NCBI GenBank assembly: GCA_907165275.2
Contig: OU015649.1
Coordinates: 8,462,001-8,526,000 of the forward strand
DNA from: Zygaena filipendulae
Lineage: Eukaryota; Arthropoda; Insecta; Lepidoptera; Zygaenidae
Reading direction: 5' to 3'
DNA: 64,000 bases
Part shown: in pieces, positions 11,501 through 21,203 of the stretch
Position numbering within the stretch: the stretch's first letter is position 1
How the letters are laid out: each line of letters opens with the position of its first letter
Program-made: the position numbers and the translations under genes
The notes under the pieces: model-generated
What the model saw: the letters and a program-made list of their open reading frames with translations, nothing else
What the model was told of the DNA's origin: nothing
The model's database searches: none

Positions 11501-13301
11501 AATGAATACACTCTTACTGTGTTCGGAGGGAGCTGCGCTGTGTGAGGGCTGTGCTGTCGTCGTCATTGTAGATCGCGGTGCTGTGAGCAGTGAATAATCA
11601 AGTGACCCTGAAAAATATAATTTACGCATTTGAACATGCACCTTTGTACCTTATGGTCATGCATTGTGACTACTAATATATTGTATATAAAATACATTTC
11701 TATAAAGTCCATTTCTTTTCCTTTTTACATTGATCTAAGTTTTAAAAAGTATATATTATGAAAAATATATATAAATAAGTACCCTATCCTAATTACCAAT
11801 GCCAATTACATTATTTTTACAAATTTTATTTCTAATAATAATAATAAAATTGTTTATTGCCATTAATTTAATTATTATTGCCATTAATAATATTGCTTGT
11901 ATAGATATTTGAATAAATATTGGTTGCTGGTATTTAATATTCTACTTTGAATTTCGGTCTTGATATGATATAATATAATAATTATCTTTTAATTATATTG
12001 ATCTACAAAACTAACTACTTATCAAGAAGTAACTAACACAAACAATCTAATACTACTATTGTACAATAAACTACTAAGAATGGCAAGTTACCACATTCAT
12101 CGAAATAAATTTTTATTCGTTTAGTCTTAGCATAATATCCATGATCATGGACAACATATTGTATTGAAGCCGAACTTTGAGCTGAAAAGCAAAAACATTT
12201 AAACAACTTCTAGAATAGCTAAATCACTCACGAAGTGCGTTAGCGCCATTATCTCAACCATAGTACTTTGTCCCCAAGTTTCAATTATCATAACTTTGTT
12301 TTCTGTGATCTGATTCCAATAAAAACAAAGCTTGCATTTTAGACTATAAAGATGGAGTGACTGTGAAGAATAGTACCTAACTAGTAGTTTGAAAAATAAA
12401 CTCTAAAATACTTAAATTGGACTGCTGGAACGAGAACCTAGTGCAATGAATGTCCTTATGTGATCCCCTAGATGTTCTTAAAAAAACATCTATAAAGTTT
12501 TCTTAATGTACAGAATTACAGGATAGATTAAATGAAGTTTGTGAGAAAATTGATTTAAAGTTACCTGTTAGACTTGTAGTGTCAAGTGGTCTTTTTCGGG
12601 TTACAGCAGCTCTTAGTTCAGGATAAGGGTTCTGTTCATCAAAACCTTCAAACACTGTAAAATTAAAATGATTAAGACGATTATATTATTGTTTTTTATA
12701 TTATTTCGCTACTCATTTGCTATGTAACACTGGAGTTTAGAATAAAAAATTATTAGTATAGCATAGACATAGAACATATTTATTCAGAAAAAGACAACTC
12801 AGAACATAAAACATTTGGCATAAGCAGCATGATACAGCAAAATCTTTACAGAGTTGCTATTACAAGTATCAATCAGAATAAAATAGAATAGAATAGAGGT
12901 TTATATGGTACCAAAATTTAACACAAACTTAATTAATAAGCAATTTTAAAACTGATCAGCTGCCATCACACATTTCCACACCTTTTTTTAATATCATATC
13001 ACTTTAGAAACTTACCAATACTAATAGGCTTTGAGGGCTTGCCAACCCTTATTTCTTCTTGTGTAAAAAGTGTTGGAATAGCATTCACCATTCGCCTCCC
13101 AAATTTTTTAAAAATATTTTCAAAATGCAGTTCACATATTCTTTGGGAAATCCTTTTAACACCACTGATTTTAATGCCAGGAAATTTACTAGCTAGAATA
13201 TCATGCCAAGCATCTGCCAAACGATTGTCCGTAGGGAAACGATGTAATTTATTGTTGCCCTTGGATGGACAGTTAGGGATCAGGCAGTTTTTGTAGGGCA
13301 T
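2595..13301 (-). CDS. THAP-domain P-element-type transposase, last exon interrupted
   Basis: Ten coding exons join in one frame: 13301-13016, 12654-12565, 12181-12092, 11607-11518, 10667-10506, 10233-10069, 9786-9086, 8317-8170, 7511-7212, and 6833-5964 continuing at 2938-2595 after a Harbinger insert. Without the insert the product is 1081 residues. Exon 1 is a THAP zinc finger (C-x4-C, CELH, AIPTLF). Exon 7 has the P-transposase core with FDEISLASHL (Asp about 458) and DHALVFMLRG; exon 8 has LLCDQGSTFQ (Asp about 547); exon 9 DPPHLIKGIRNNFL; exon 10 RNLNQDPLENFFGRIR (Glu about 798). The C-terminus keeps the family pattern LGCAAHHKDVLDLF ... FCNTVNKILKG. A GTGAGT donor at 13691 and an acceptor before the ATG suggest a 5' UTR exon ending at 13692. 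No other stop or frameshift was found. It could be a P-superfamily transposon or a THAP9-like domesticated gene; terminal repeats were not located. Confidence 0.88.
3401..3530. repeat. GC-rich palindromic MITE nested in Harbinger relic
   Basis: GTCCACATTCGCGCG near 3405 is mirrored by CGCGCGAATGTGGA near 3510, with further mirrored GCCGCGAAACACCCGC blocks inside, so the unit can fold on itself. A related half-unit lies at 58,801-58,860 (GCGGGTGTTTC ... AATGTGGAGAGC). Confidence 0.6.
4194..4370 (+). mobile_element. HINE (Helitron-like) fragment
   Basis: Starts TCCTTTTATTATAAATGTGA after an A, as HINEs do, and carries the shared core (GGTACAGAGAAAAACATAGG, GGGAATTCCTGCGGG). The CTAG end is lost. 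Confidence 0.6.
5093..5185 (+). mobile_element. HINE 5' fragment
   Basis: Starts TCCTACTAATATTATAAATG, the 5' end of the family, followed by GGATGTTTGGATG repeats and CTCAATCACGCAAAAA; the rest is missing. Confidence 0.55.
7735..7919 (-). mobile_element. HINE copy directly abutting a second copy
   Basis: Minus-oriented core (CCCCGCGGTTTCACTCGCG ... CACATTTATAATAGTA). It ends exactly where the next HINE (7920) begins, giving a head-to-tail pair of two different subtypes in intron 8 of the P-type transposase. Confidence 0.6.
7920..8152 (-). mobile_element. Full-length HINE, CTAG end to TC end
   Basis: On the plus strand it starts CTAGCTGTCCCCCGCG and ends in GA before a T, so on its own strand it runs TC...CTAG between host A and T. 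The CCGCGATTTCATTCGCGG stretch forms the hairpin expected just inside a Helitron 3' end. It lies in intron 8 of the transposase gene, close to exon 8. Confidence 0.75.
10030..10690 (-). repeat. Tandem duplication of a transposase exon
   Basis: Two units of about 430 bp, each with one exon (10069-10233 and 10506-10667) plus matching intron edges: GTAGACTTAACTCTTACCAT before and AAGTCTGAAAA beyond. Both exons encode Thr/Ala-rich linkers ending TTIVSQ(K/E)HG and both keep phase 1 on each side, so either or both can be spliced without a frame change. The interiors are trinucleotide-repeat-like (ACG/GCG), which may have promoted unequal exchange. Confidence 0.8.
10808..11066 (-). mobile_element. 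tRNA-derived SINE (Metulj-like) in transposase intron
   Basis: Read on the minus strand it opens with a tRNA-like head: A-box TGGCGTAGTAGGT (11053-11041) and B-box GGTTCGATTCC (11001-10991). The body follows, with TCTGGGTGTGTTTATG and ACAAGCTAATAATAGCTTAC, then TGTGGGATCAAGTAGATG. This order and wording match the lepidopteran Metulj-type SINEs. 3' fragments recur near 22,545-22,600 and 39,553-39,600. It lies in the intron between exons 4 and 5 of the P-type transposase. Confidence 0.75.
11096..11262 (-). mobile_element. Degraded HINE copy
   Basis: Core words GGGAATTCCGGGATAACAAG, AAAATCGGTTCAGTAGAT and CACAAACTCACAAACTTTT mark an old minus-oriented copy next to the SINE in the same intron. 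Confidence 0.5.
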
Positions 13302-13932
13302 TGTCTGTAAATAAGGAAGAAAAATCGAATAGGCATCTGAAACTAGACATGTATACTAAGATGATGTTTGGTTTTTATGCTACACAAAATAATAAAATTT
13401 GTATTTCAAAACCTGCTTCCTTATAGATACTCATACTGATACTGAAGTTTAAATGGAAAAGTTGGTGAAAGCTGTGTTTGTTCTTTAGGAGTATGAGATG
13501 GACTGTTTTGTTGAATGGTTCTTCTATTTACTGTAACGCACACTGATGGATACGTACATAACCTATGATACCCATACTGACTTAGCTTTATACAAAATCT
13601 AGAAGACTCGACACTTTAAAATAAATAGAGCCTAAAATGTTAGGTTCAATCAGAAATGTTTCAATCTTATAAAGTAGAATTTTTTACTCACCAATCTTTT
13701 CAGACGCTGTAGATAAAGTCAGAAGTTAAAATACATCAAATAAATTGGATCCTAATAATAAAAAGAATGCTTATTAGTAATAATGCAAATAAATAAAGAA
13801 AAGCGTTATAATTATGAATTATGAGATATTAAATATAGAAATAGAAAATTGGAAACAAGAAATCGTTGCGTTTTTTTAGCTTTTTCGTGAAAAACTGAAA
13901 AAAAGCGCCAATGATGACATTGACGTTCAATT

Positions 13933-14140
13933 TTTTTCTTTTTTTTTAATGTTTACCCCTTTAGGGGAAGGCAAAAGAATTTTAGTCTATCCAGCCAATG
14001 TATTTGTTCTTTTTGTTCTGAAGTTATTTACATCGAAATGCATTGGTGATATGCATTTCTCATCATCTCTGATAATGAAACTGACGTACATTTTGCTCAA
14101 TTGCCGCCAAAAATTTTCTTCCTTTTTTCTTTAATTGACT
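13933..14140 (-). mobile_element. SINE-like retroposon copy (ACCCC-GGGG-AAGG family)
   Basis: The poly-T start (A tail on the minus strand) is followed by TTTACCCCTTTAGGGGAAGG and the hairpin ACATCGAAATGCATTGGTGA. Other copies are at 20414, 29810 and 54150. The only one here with clear target duplications is 20414-20798. Confidence 0.55.
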
Positions 14141-14645
14141 CCTTTTTATCATTTTCTACTTGCAAATGACTACAATGAACTGAGATTCAGACTACGCTTT
14201 GAGTACTAGTTATCTTATTCTTCACGGTTGTGGTTGCACACGCCATTTTTAAATTAGAATAGAATAGAAATTTATTTGATACCATAAAGATGAAGACAAA
14301 TTATGTCCACCTTCATTATTTCACACAAAAATGAAACGTTAGTGATGCAATTTTATAATTGTCATAGCTTTCTAAAACGAGAACTAAGGTTTCTGCAACT
14401 ATGAAATCCGATTTAATAGTAAGTTATCATGAAAGCAATAAGTAGTACTTATTACTTCCATGTAAGTTACATCTCCAAAAACAAAAAAAAAAAAAAAACA
14501 TGCATATCTTATAATCTGTGGTGTTGTCCCCTTTTCTTTCTCTTTCTCTCTAAAGCGTTAGTCGTTTTTTTATCTCTTTCTCTCTAAGGTTATGGTCGTT
14601 CTATGGATGATTCCAAGGCCAGGAACATCCTGGCTGGTGGCAATG

Positions 14646-15059
14646 GGGTAGAAAACTGTCAATTAGTTCCAACCTAGAGGGCGCCAAATGTTTGTTACAC
14701 AAGATCTGTCTATCTACATAGAAACTGAGTATATTTTTGTGGTTTTCACTAGTTAAATAAATTATGGGACCCTGTTGTAGCTTTTAGTTGCTTGTGAGGA
14801 AATAGGTGTACACCAATTCCCAAGTGATTTAACATTAAGGAAAGAGTGATAAATAAATCAATGAATTTTTTGAGGTTATATAGGAAACATTTTAAAGAAA
14901 CTGATTGTGAGACCACGTCTAGAACATACAAATACATCACAGAACTAATTTAAAGACTCAACAATGCTAAACTAGTGCTTAGAAATTATAAAAGGCAATA
15001 ATCAGTTGTTTTAAAAGTTTTTTGACAGGTAACAAGCACACAGCGCCCTCTGCTTAAAG
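14646..15059. repeat. About 430-bp repeat, interrupted by a hAT element
   Basis: The sequence from GGGGTAGAAAACTGTCAATT to CACAGCGCCCTCTGCTTAAA is an inverted copy of 46365-46801. The last part of this copy (GGCTTTGCGTTTTCTT) is found only after the 4.4-kb insertion, at about 19,465. The inner unit is bounded by AGAGGGCGC and GCGCCCTCT, which may be its own inverted ends. Confidence 0.7.
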
Positions 15060-16686
15060 CAGGGATTGAAAAAGGTCCTAAAATACCGGTAAAATACCGG
15101 TAAAATAACGGTTCCGTTACTAGAACCCGAACCGGAACCGAAACCGAAATCGGAACCTTTAGGAACCTTTATTTTACCGGTTCCTCGTGAAAACATGTCA
15201 CAATTTGTTCGATTTCATACGATCCCGCTCAACGCAGGACGATAGCGACGCGCGGCAAGCTTTGAAGTCTTGCAAGTTTCCTTTTCAATCATTCGATGAT
15301 AAAAAGTTATGACGCGTGCGCTACGCTAGTTGATTTAATTACTAAAATATAATCTATTTTTTTTTATTATTCAAGATAATTATATACCTAGAGTTTAAAA
15401 AAAGGGTCGGAAAAAACTGATTTTGTTTACAAATATTTTTTATATGACGAACAGCAGAACAAATCCATGTGTACCTACCATAAACTGTGGTTTAGTTGTA
15501 AAGATACCTAAGTTATGACTTATGATAATGTTTTTAAAAAGTATACGATTTATATGTAGGTACGCAATATTTAACCGATTCCAAAAAATGACAATTCGAA
15601 CCGTATGTAGATACAAAATAAAATATTGTTGGAATTACATAATGTCAGCGGCATTTAAGCAGGGACCGGATTAGCGGCTAATTTTGAAAGCCCATTTAAC
15701 TGGTCATCCTTTCGATATGCTATCCTTAGGTCTGCGTTATCCTGTAAAACGCTTATCTAGTGAAAGGTTAACTGTATCCTTAGGGTAACCCTAACCTTAC
15801 AATAGGCTAAGCGTTTACCATATCATTGAAAGGGTATTTTGTTTTCCGCTTTATTGATGGGGTTTTTGCCCCTAGTTTTGGGGTTTTTGGGCGAGGGCGC
15901 AAGAGCCGACAGCCGAGCTACTCCCGAGTCAAAGCTTTGACCGTGCGCCGCCGTAGCCTATGAGATAGGGTTACCCTATGAGAAATGGTTTCTGTAAAGG
16001 TAACGTAATTTGTATTATTTAACAACTTATTTAAAGGGAAACCCTACGAAAGGCTTTCCATATGATACAGTTTGTCGTGTTTTATCTAATAAAAATATTC
16101 AACCCCATCAATTATCCCGCCAAAAATACAGGTAGTGAAAGCGCTTCCTGTCCCTGTATTTAAATCTAGGTGGGCTTTTAAGCAATTTTTTCAAATTTCA
16201 TATACAAGAATATTTTTTAAGCAATGCGCAAAAAAATTTTGGTGGTTCAGAACACATTTCCATTATTTGTTCAAAACTTTTTTATATTTTTTCAATATTT
16301 TTTTATCCTGCTTTAAATTATCAATATATGGAAACTATCAATTTGTAATAATATCAATGGGCAGGCGCGCCGTGCGGCGTACGCGGGGGTGTTGCAGCGG
16401 GGGTGAACAACCTCGATCAGCTGTCGGTACATTGTAACCCACGTAAATACCTAGCTGAACGAGCGCTTCGTGTACAGCTGTAGTGGCGGCGAATACAGTA
16501 GCCAATAAATCAATTGCAAAGTATACATCTTTCGTTCACGATAACTTTACTTTTTTGTACTAAGACTTATCAAAATAAAAAAGGTGTTTATTAAAATTCC
16601 TTTAAGTTTAATTTTTAAAAGTTTGCACACTGAATAAAAAATATTCCTGTATGTATGTACCTACAATAATATTATAGTTGAAGTTA

Positions 16687-16886
16687 TCCCTACTGTAATA
16701 AAAATGAAAGTGAGTTTTTTAGTTGGTTTTTGTTTGTTTGTTTGTTACACTTTCGCGCCTCAACGGCTCAACCGATCATCATGAAATTTTGCACACACGT
16801 TGTCAGGGGCACAGAGAAGGACATGGGGTACTTTTCATCCCGGAATCCCCGCGGGAACTCCAAAATTACTGCGGGGGAATAGCTAG
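16687..16886 (+). mobile_element. Full-length HINE
   Basis: Begins TCCCTACTGTAATAAAAATG after A and ends AATAGCTAG before T. The core ACGGCTCAACCGATCATCAT ... GGACATGGGGTACTTTTCAT matches the copy at 36462. Confidence 0.7.
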
Positions 16887-17156
16887 TATACACATAAAGT
16901 ATATGGCCTAATTTGCTCAAACTAGAAGTTTATTTATTTGTATGCTTTGTTGAACATAAAAAATATATACCTTTAATAACAAATTGCAAAAATTTAACCA
17001 AACTGCTAATTCATGTCCAAATGCGGACTTATCTCGCGAGTGGATCCGCGAGTGGATTCCTTCCAGTCAAGTCGAATTGCAATAATTCTTTTATAATCCC
17101 CAACGCAAAAATGAAAAACGACGGGGTGTTATGAGTCTGACGTGTCTGCGCCTGCG

Positions 17157-17240
17157 TCTGTGTGTGTGTATGTGCGTGTGTGTATGGTGTCTGTGTGTGT
17201 GTCTGTCTGCTTGTCTGTCTGTCTGTCTATCTGTCTGTCT
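17157..17240. repeat. TG / GTCT microsatellite
   Basis: A run of TG dinucleotides with interruptions passes into GTCT tetranucleotides. It lies within the foldback element. Confidence 0.9.
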
Positions 17241-18701
17241 TAGGTTAAACACCAGAATACCCAGTATAATTCTAAATACAGTCAACAGCACATCATGGTA
17301 TCAAAACTGACAAATTTATTCTTTAAATTAATCTCCAAACATTAGAGTTTATTATCCATTGAAGAAAATTTGACAGTTTGTGGTAACTTGATGTGCTATT
17401 TGTACTTTATAGTTTGCACCCATTTCATTTTGACCGCGCGCTTACTAGGAGGCGCTAGGGTAATGTTATGTAATGTAGGGTAATGTCTTGACTAACAACA
17501 ACACATATATCCAACTATCCACAGAGTCAATAAATTAAGACACTGTACAGCAGACGCCCATGTATATTAAAAATTACCCAGTCGAACCCTCACGGTTCCA
17601 TCGCCTAAATTTCGAAGTTCCTGTAGGAATTCCGGGATAAAATTTCGCTACCTATGTCTTATTTCAAACTGTTACCTATCTCTGTGCCAAATTCCATTAC
17701 AACAAATATCCATCCATCTAAGCCTTCACATTTAAATTAATACTAGCCACGGTTTCACCCGCGTTAATTTCCGAGTTCTGAGAACTTGGTCAGAGAAGAC
17801 TCCTTTTTTAGAAGTCGGTTAAAAAGTAGCGTACGGCCTTTTCTGTATCTCTATTCCCTGTATCCAAAATTCATGCTCGTTCGATTCGAAGACGATTTTT
17901 GTTTCTTCGGCTTATGAAAATCGGCAGATTATATTTTTCCCGCTATCCTTGAGTTATGCGCTCGAGAATGTCGAAGTTGCGTTTTTTTTTTTGCAAGTTT
18001 GTGATCCTCTAACTCCCTTACGTCACGTTCAAATGGTCAGATTATTCATATACATACTTCTCACTATGTAATTAACCCACCATGTCTTAATCTGACGCGC
18101 TCGAGTATTTCGAGTTATCGATTTTTTTTTACTAATCTGATCGGTTATTTTAGACGCACCCACCAGTGTAGAGGGCCTATATTTGGTGGAGGTACTCAAC
18201 ATGGTGCAAGGTACCTCCCTTATGTTCATCTGACGCGCTTTAGCTAATCCACAAATCCCCTCTTGGCGGTCCGTACTACTAGCCGTGGTGGCGGCAGCGA
18301 TGGCGGCGCGCGGTCAAAGCTTTGACTCGGGAGTTACTCGGCTGTCGGTTTTCGCGCTCCGCCCAGTTAGAGGGGCAAAAGGGTAAATTAAGGGTAACTA
18401 TCATTGGCTAATAGTGTAATCTTGCAACCTAAATCTATTATATGTTTTTGTAGCTGATGTTGTCCTGAATAAACGAAAATAAAAATAAAATAAATAAAAA
18501 CCCCATCAATAAACCGGAAAAAAATACCCTTTTAATGATAATATGGTAAACGCTTAGCCTATCGTAAGGTTAGGGTTACCCTAAGGATAATGTTAGCCTT
18601 TCACTAGATAAGCGTTTTGCAGGATAACACAGAAGAAAAGGATAGCCTATCGAAAGGATGACCAGTTAAAAGGGTTTTCAAAATTAGCCGCTATTCAGAG
18701 A

Positions 18702-18905
18702 GGCTATTATGTAACTTTTATTTCTACCATTTTTCGGTTGCAATCAAAAACGTGGCGGTTTTGCGATTGCAATATGCACGTTTTGACACCTACAATATCT
18801 AGTAATCAACCAAAATTATCATACTTCAAAAGTTAAAGCTACCTATCTCACAAATTTTTCTGATTGAAACTGAAATATGATAGTAACAAAAGTTACATAA
18901 TTGCC
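18702..18905. mobile_element. MITE, first of two adjacent copies
   Basis: Inverted ends GGCTATTATGTAACTTTT and AAAAGTTACATAATTGCC, with mirrored TTTCTACCATTTTTCGGTT inside. It sits within the hAT element beside a second copy. Confidence 0.7.
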
Positions 18906-18947
18906 CTGCAGGTCTCTGAAATTAACCGCTATTAATCAGGAACTGAG

Positions 18948-19173
18948 GGGCTATTATGTAACTTTTGTTTCTATCATTTTTCGGTTGCAATCAAAAATAT
19001 GGCGGATTTGCGATTAATATATGCACGTTTTGACACCTACAATATCTAGCAATCAGCCAATATAAACATACTTAAAAAATTAAAGCGGTCTAAACATGAT
19101 TAATTAATCACAAAATCACTATTTTTCTGATTGAAACTGAAATATGATAGCAACAAAAGTTACATAATTGCCC
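18948..19173. mobile_element. MITE, second adjacent copy
   Basis: The same family and orientation as 18702-18905: GGGCTATTATGTAACTTTTG mirrored by CAAAAGTTACATAATTGCCC. The two copies differ by substitutions and small indels, so this is an old pair and not a recent tandem duplication. Confidence 0.7.
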
Positions 19174-19487
19174 TGCTGTTCTTCACTTCAAACTACGCTG
19201 ATCGACTAAACGAACTAAAACTACTAAAAAGACACGCCAAAGAAGCGTCAAACATATCGTCTTTTTCTTAGAGAACCTTTAAATCGAATGGTATGGAACC
19301 GGTATATTGGAACCTTTATTCATTGGTTCCAGTACCGGTACACAGGGAACCGGAACAGAACCGGAACCGGAACCGGAACCGGAACCGAAAAAGGGACCTT
19401 TTTAGGAACCGAAATGAAGGACCGGAACCCATATTGGTACCGGTTTTCAATCCCTGGCTTAAAGGCTTTGCGTTTTCTTGCCCATTA

Positions 19488-19726
19488 AGGTATATGATTT
19501 CATCGTCGTTGATACCAAGACGTAATGTAGTCTGGACTTATATTAACTTGAAAAAATAGGTGGCGAGTTCAGGTAGCTCTGATTTTTTTTTTATAAAAAA
19601 TTTTGAAATTTTAATAAAAAAAAAACATTAAATTATATTATCGTTTCTGTCATCAATTAGATATTATTAAAAACGTTTCATAGCTACATTACGTCTTGGT
19701 ATCAACGACGATGAAATCATATACCT
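19488..19726. mobile_element. MITE with perfect 43-bp terminal inverted repeats
   Basis: The 43 bases at 19488-19530 (AGGTATATGATTTCATCGTC...) are mirrored without a mismatch at 19684-19726. The identical arms suggest a recent insertion. The interior is A/T homopolymer-rich. No clear target duplication was found. Confidence 0.8.
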
Positions 19727-19784
19727 AAATTGCCACCAGCTCCTTAGCTAAGGCGCGTTCCGTGGATTCGCACTGAGTTATAAT

Positions 19785-20060
19785 TCTTCTTTAATAATGG
19801 CGTCTATAATTATAATTTGCCAATGACGATGTTTCTTAATAATAAAAATCTCTTCATCTACTTCTTCAATTATGACGAAACGCCAATGACAATGTTAGAT
19901 TGTTCCCCAGGTTAAAACATGACTCTCTTGAAAGCCAGTTTCCTGCTCAGGGTCCAAAATAGATGCTGAAGACTAATAACGAAGACAACGTGACACGCGT
20001 GTTTTCGGTACGGCTTTCACTCGTCAACAACCCCAAAGAGTATAATAACTATACGGGGTA
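19785..20060. repeat. Half-copy of the foldback element seen at 26918
   Basis: ATTCTTCTTTAATAATGGCG, AATTATGACGAAACGCCAAT and CCTGCTCAGGGTCCAAAATA match the arms of 26918-27508. Only one arm is present, followed by the shared CCCCAAAGAGTATAATAACT centre. Confidence 0.65.
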
Positions 20061-20155
20061 CCCACAGACGAATAAGAGAACATATCTCAGAAGAATAACT
20101 AAAGCACTGTTATTGCTACTGTAGTGATTACCTTCTACTGTTATTGGCTACTGTT

Positions 20156-20337
20156 ATTGTTCTGAGACAGCAACCAAACAACCTGAGAAACAACCATCTC
20201 CGAAGCAAGTTAATTTTCACTCTGACAGCTATGTATTGTAAGAAGTGTCAAATTTTGCAACAAAAACCGAACTCGTCGAAAAAAAGTTGTAAATCTGTCA
20301 CCAAGCACCTAACGGTGTGTTCCAGCAGCTCCACTTG
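20156..20337 (+). repeat. Partial copy of the GCGTTCCGTGG repeat family
   Basis: ACAACCATCTCCGAAGCAAG, TTTTCACTCTGACAGCTATG and AAACCGAACTCGTCGAAAAA match the inner part of 38348-38820. Micro-insertion-like words (AGTGATTACCTTCT, TACTGTTATTGTTCTGAG) cluster just upstream at 20,107-20,160. Confidence 0.6.
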
Positions 20338-20413
20338 AAAGCCAGTTTCCATCCCCACTCCAGGTCGGCAACGCACCTGCATGCCTTATGGTGTTGCAGA
20401 TGTCTATGGGCGG

Positions 20414-20798
20414 GCTTTTGGCGGGATTTTAGCAGTGACGGATGTCAGTTTTATTTCTTTGTTTTTCAAATTGGTTTATCGTGATTAATATTGCGTGAAT
20501 GTGGTGGATTTTGCATAATAGTGATCCATTAGTGATGAACAGTGTGTGGAAACATTGAAATAAGATGAAATAGGGCGTTCATCGGGAGGTTGTCGATTTA
20601 CTATACAACTTTCCACAGAGCGTCTTATTAAGGTTCAACTGTGAAGAGATGCTGTCAAAAGTTCCAGTAAAGCATCGAAATGCATCTCACTAATACATTT
20701 CGATGTAAAAAAAAAACTTCAGAAGAAAAATACTAATGAATTGGCTGTATGGACTTAGATTCCTTTGCCTACCCCATCGGGGTAAATTAAAAAAAAAA
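20414..20798 (+). mobile_element. SINE-like retroposon with 13-bp target duplication
   Basis: TGTCTATGGGCGG occurs at 20401-20413 and again at 20799-20811, right after an A tail. The 385-bp body starts GCTTTTGGCGGGATTTTAGC, contains the hairpin ATCGAAATGCATCTCACTAA and ends CCTACCCCATCGGGGTAAAT plus A's. This complete copy defines the family also seen at 13933, 29810 and 54150. No tRNA-like promoter boxes were recognised. Confidence 0.8.
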
Positions 20799-21203
20799 TG
20801 TCTATGGGCGGCGGTAATCACTTACCATCAGCAGCCTGACTTTTGACGCAATCGAATTAGGATCAAATCGAAATCAAGTCGTACAGACGTCAAACGGTAC
20901 TCTTGAAAGCACAATTGATCTCGAATCGAAATGAGATCGCAGGATCGTAGTAGAATCAAATTTTGCTACTTTTGAAACTTTGGGATCGCGTCACTATCGA
21001 AGCTGTATCGAATTTATCTGTCAAATTTCTCGATTTCAATATAGGAATAAGTCTAATTAATTTGTGATATAGGAGTCGTGTTGTTGTATTAATTTGTAGT
21101 AGTTTTCGTTTTTGAGTGTCGTGTTGTGTTAATTTGTAGTTTATTACAAAAGAAAACACAAGTATTGTGCTTAACTAAATATTGTGTCGTTGAGTAAGAA
21201 ATA

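Larger units (their letters stand above)
15672..18693. mobile_element. Foldback element nested in the hAT element
   Basis: Long imperfect inverted arms of about 300 bp: TAGCGGCTAATTTTGAAA at 15672 mirrors the sequence ending at 18693. Further mirrored blocks include ACTGGTCATCCTTTCGATA, GGTTAGGGTTACCCTAAGGA and GAGTCAAAGCTTTGAC. The inside (16.0-18.3 kb) has no recognisable gene; it holds a HINE, a GC-rich patch at 16,360-16,510 and a microsatellite. Confidence 0.7.
15060..19456. mobile_element. hAT-type element, 4.4 kb, 8-bp target duplication
   Basis: Terminal repeats CAGGGATTGAAAA and TTTTCAATCCCTG are flanked by the 8-bp duplication GCTTAAAG (15052-15059 and 19457-19464). The CAGGG ends and 8-bp duplications are typical of hAT. 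Both subterminal zones carry arrays of GGAACC/GGTTCC words (15,080-15,185 and 19,290-19,440), as expected for clustered transposase sites. No transposase frame survives; the inside holds a 3-kb foldback element, HINEs, a microsatellite and MITEs. The paralogous repeat at 46365-46801 shows the uninterrupted site. Confidence 0.82.
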
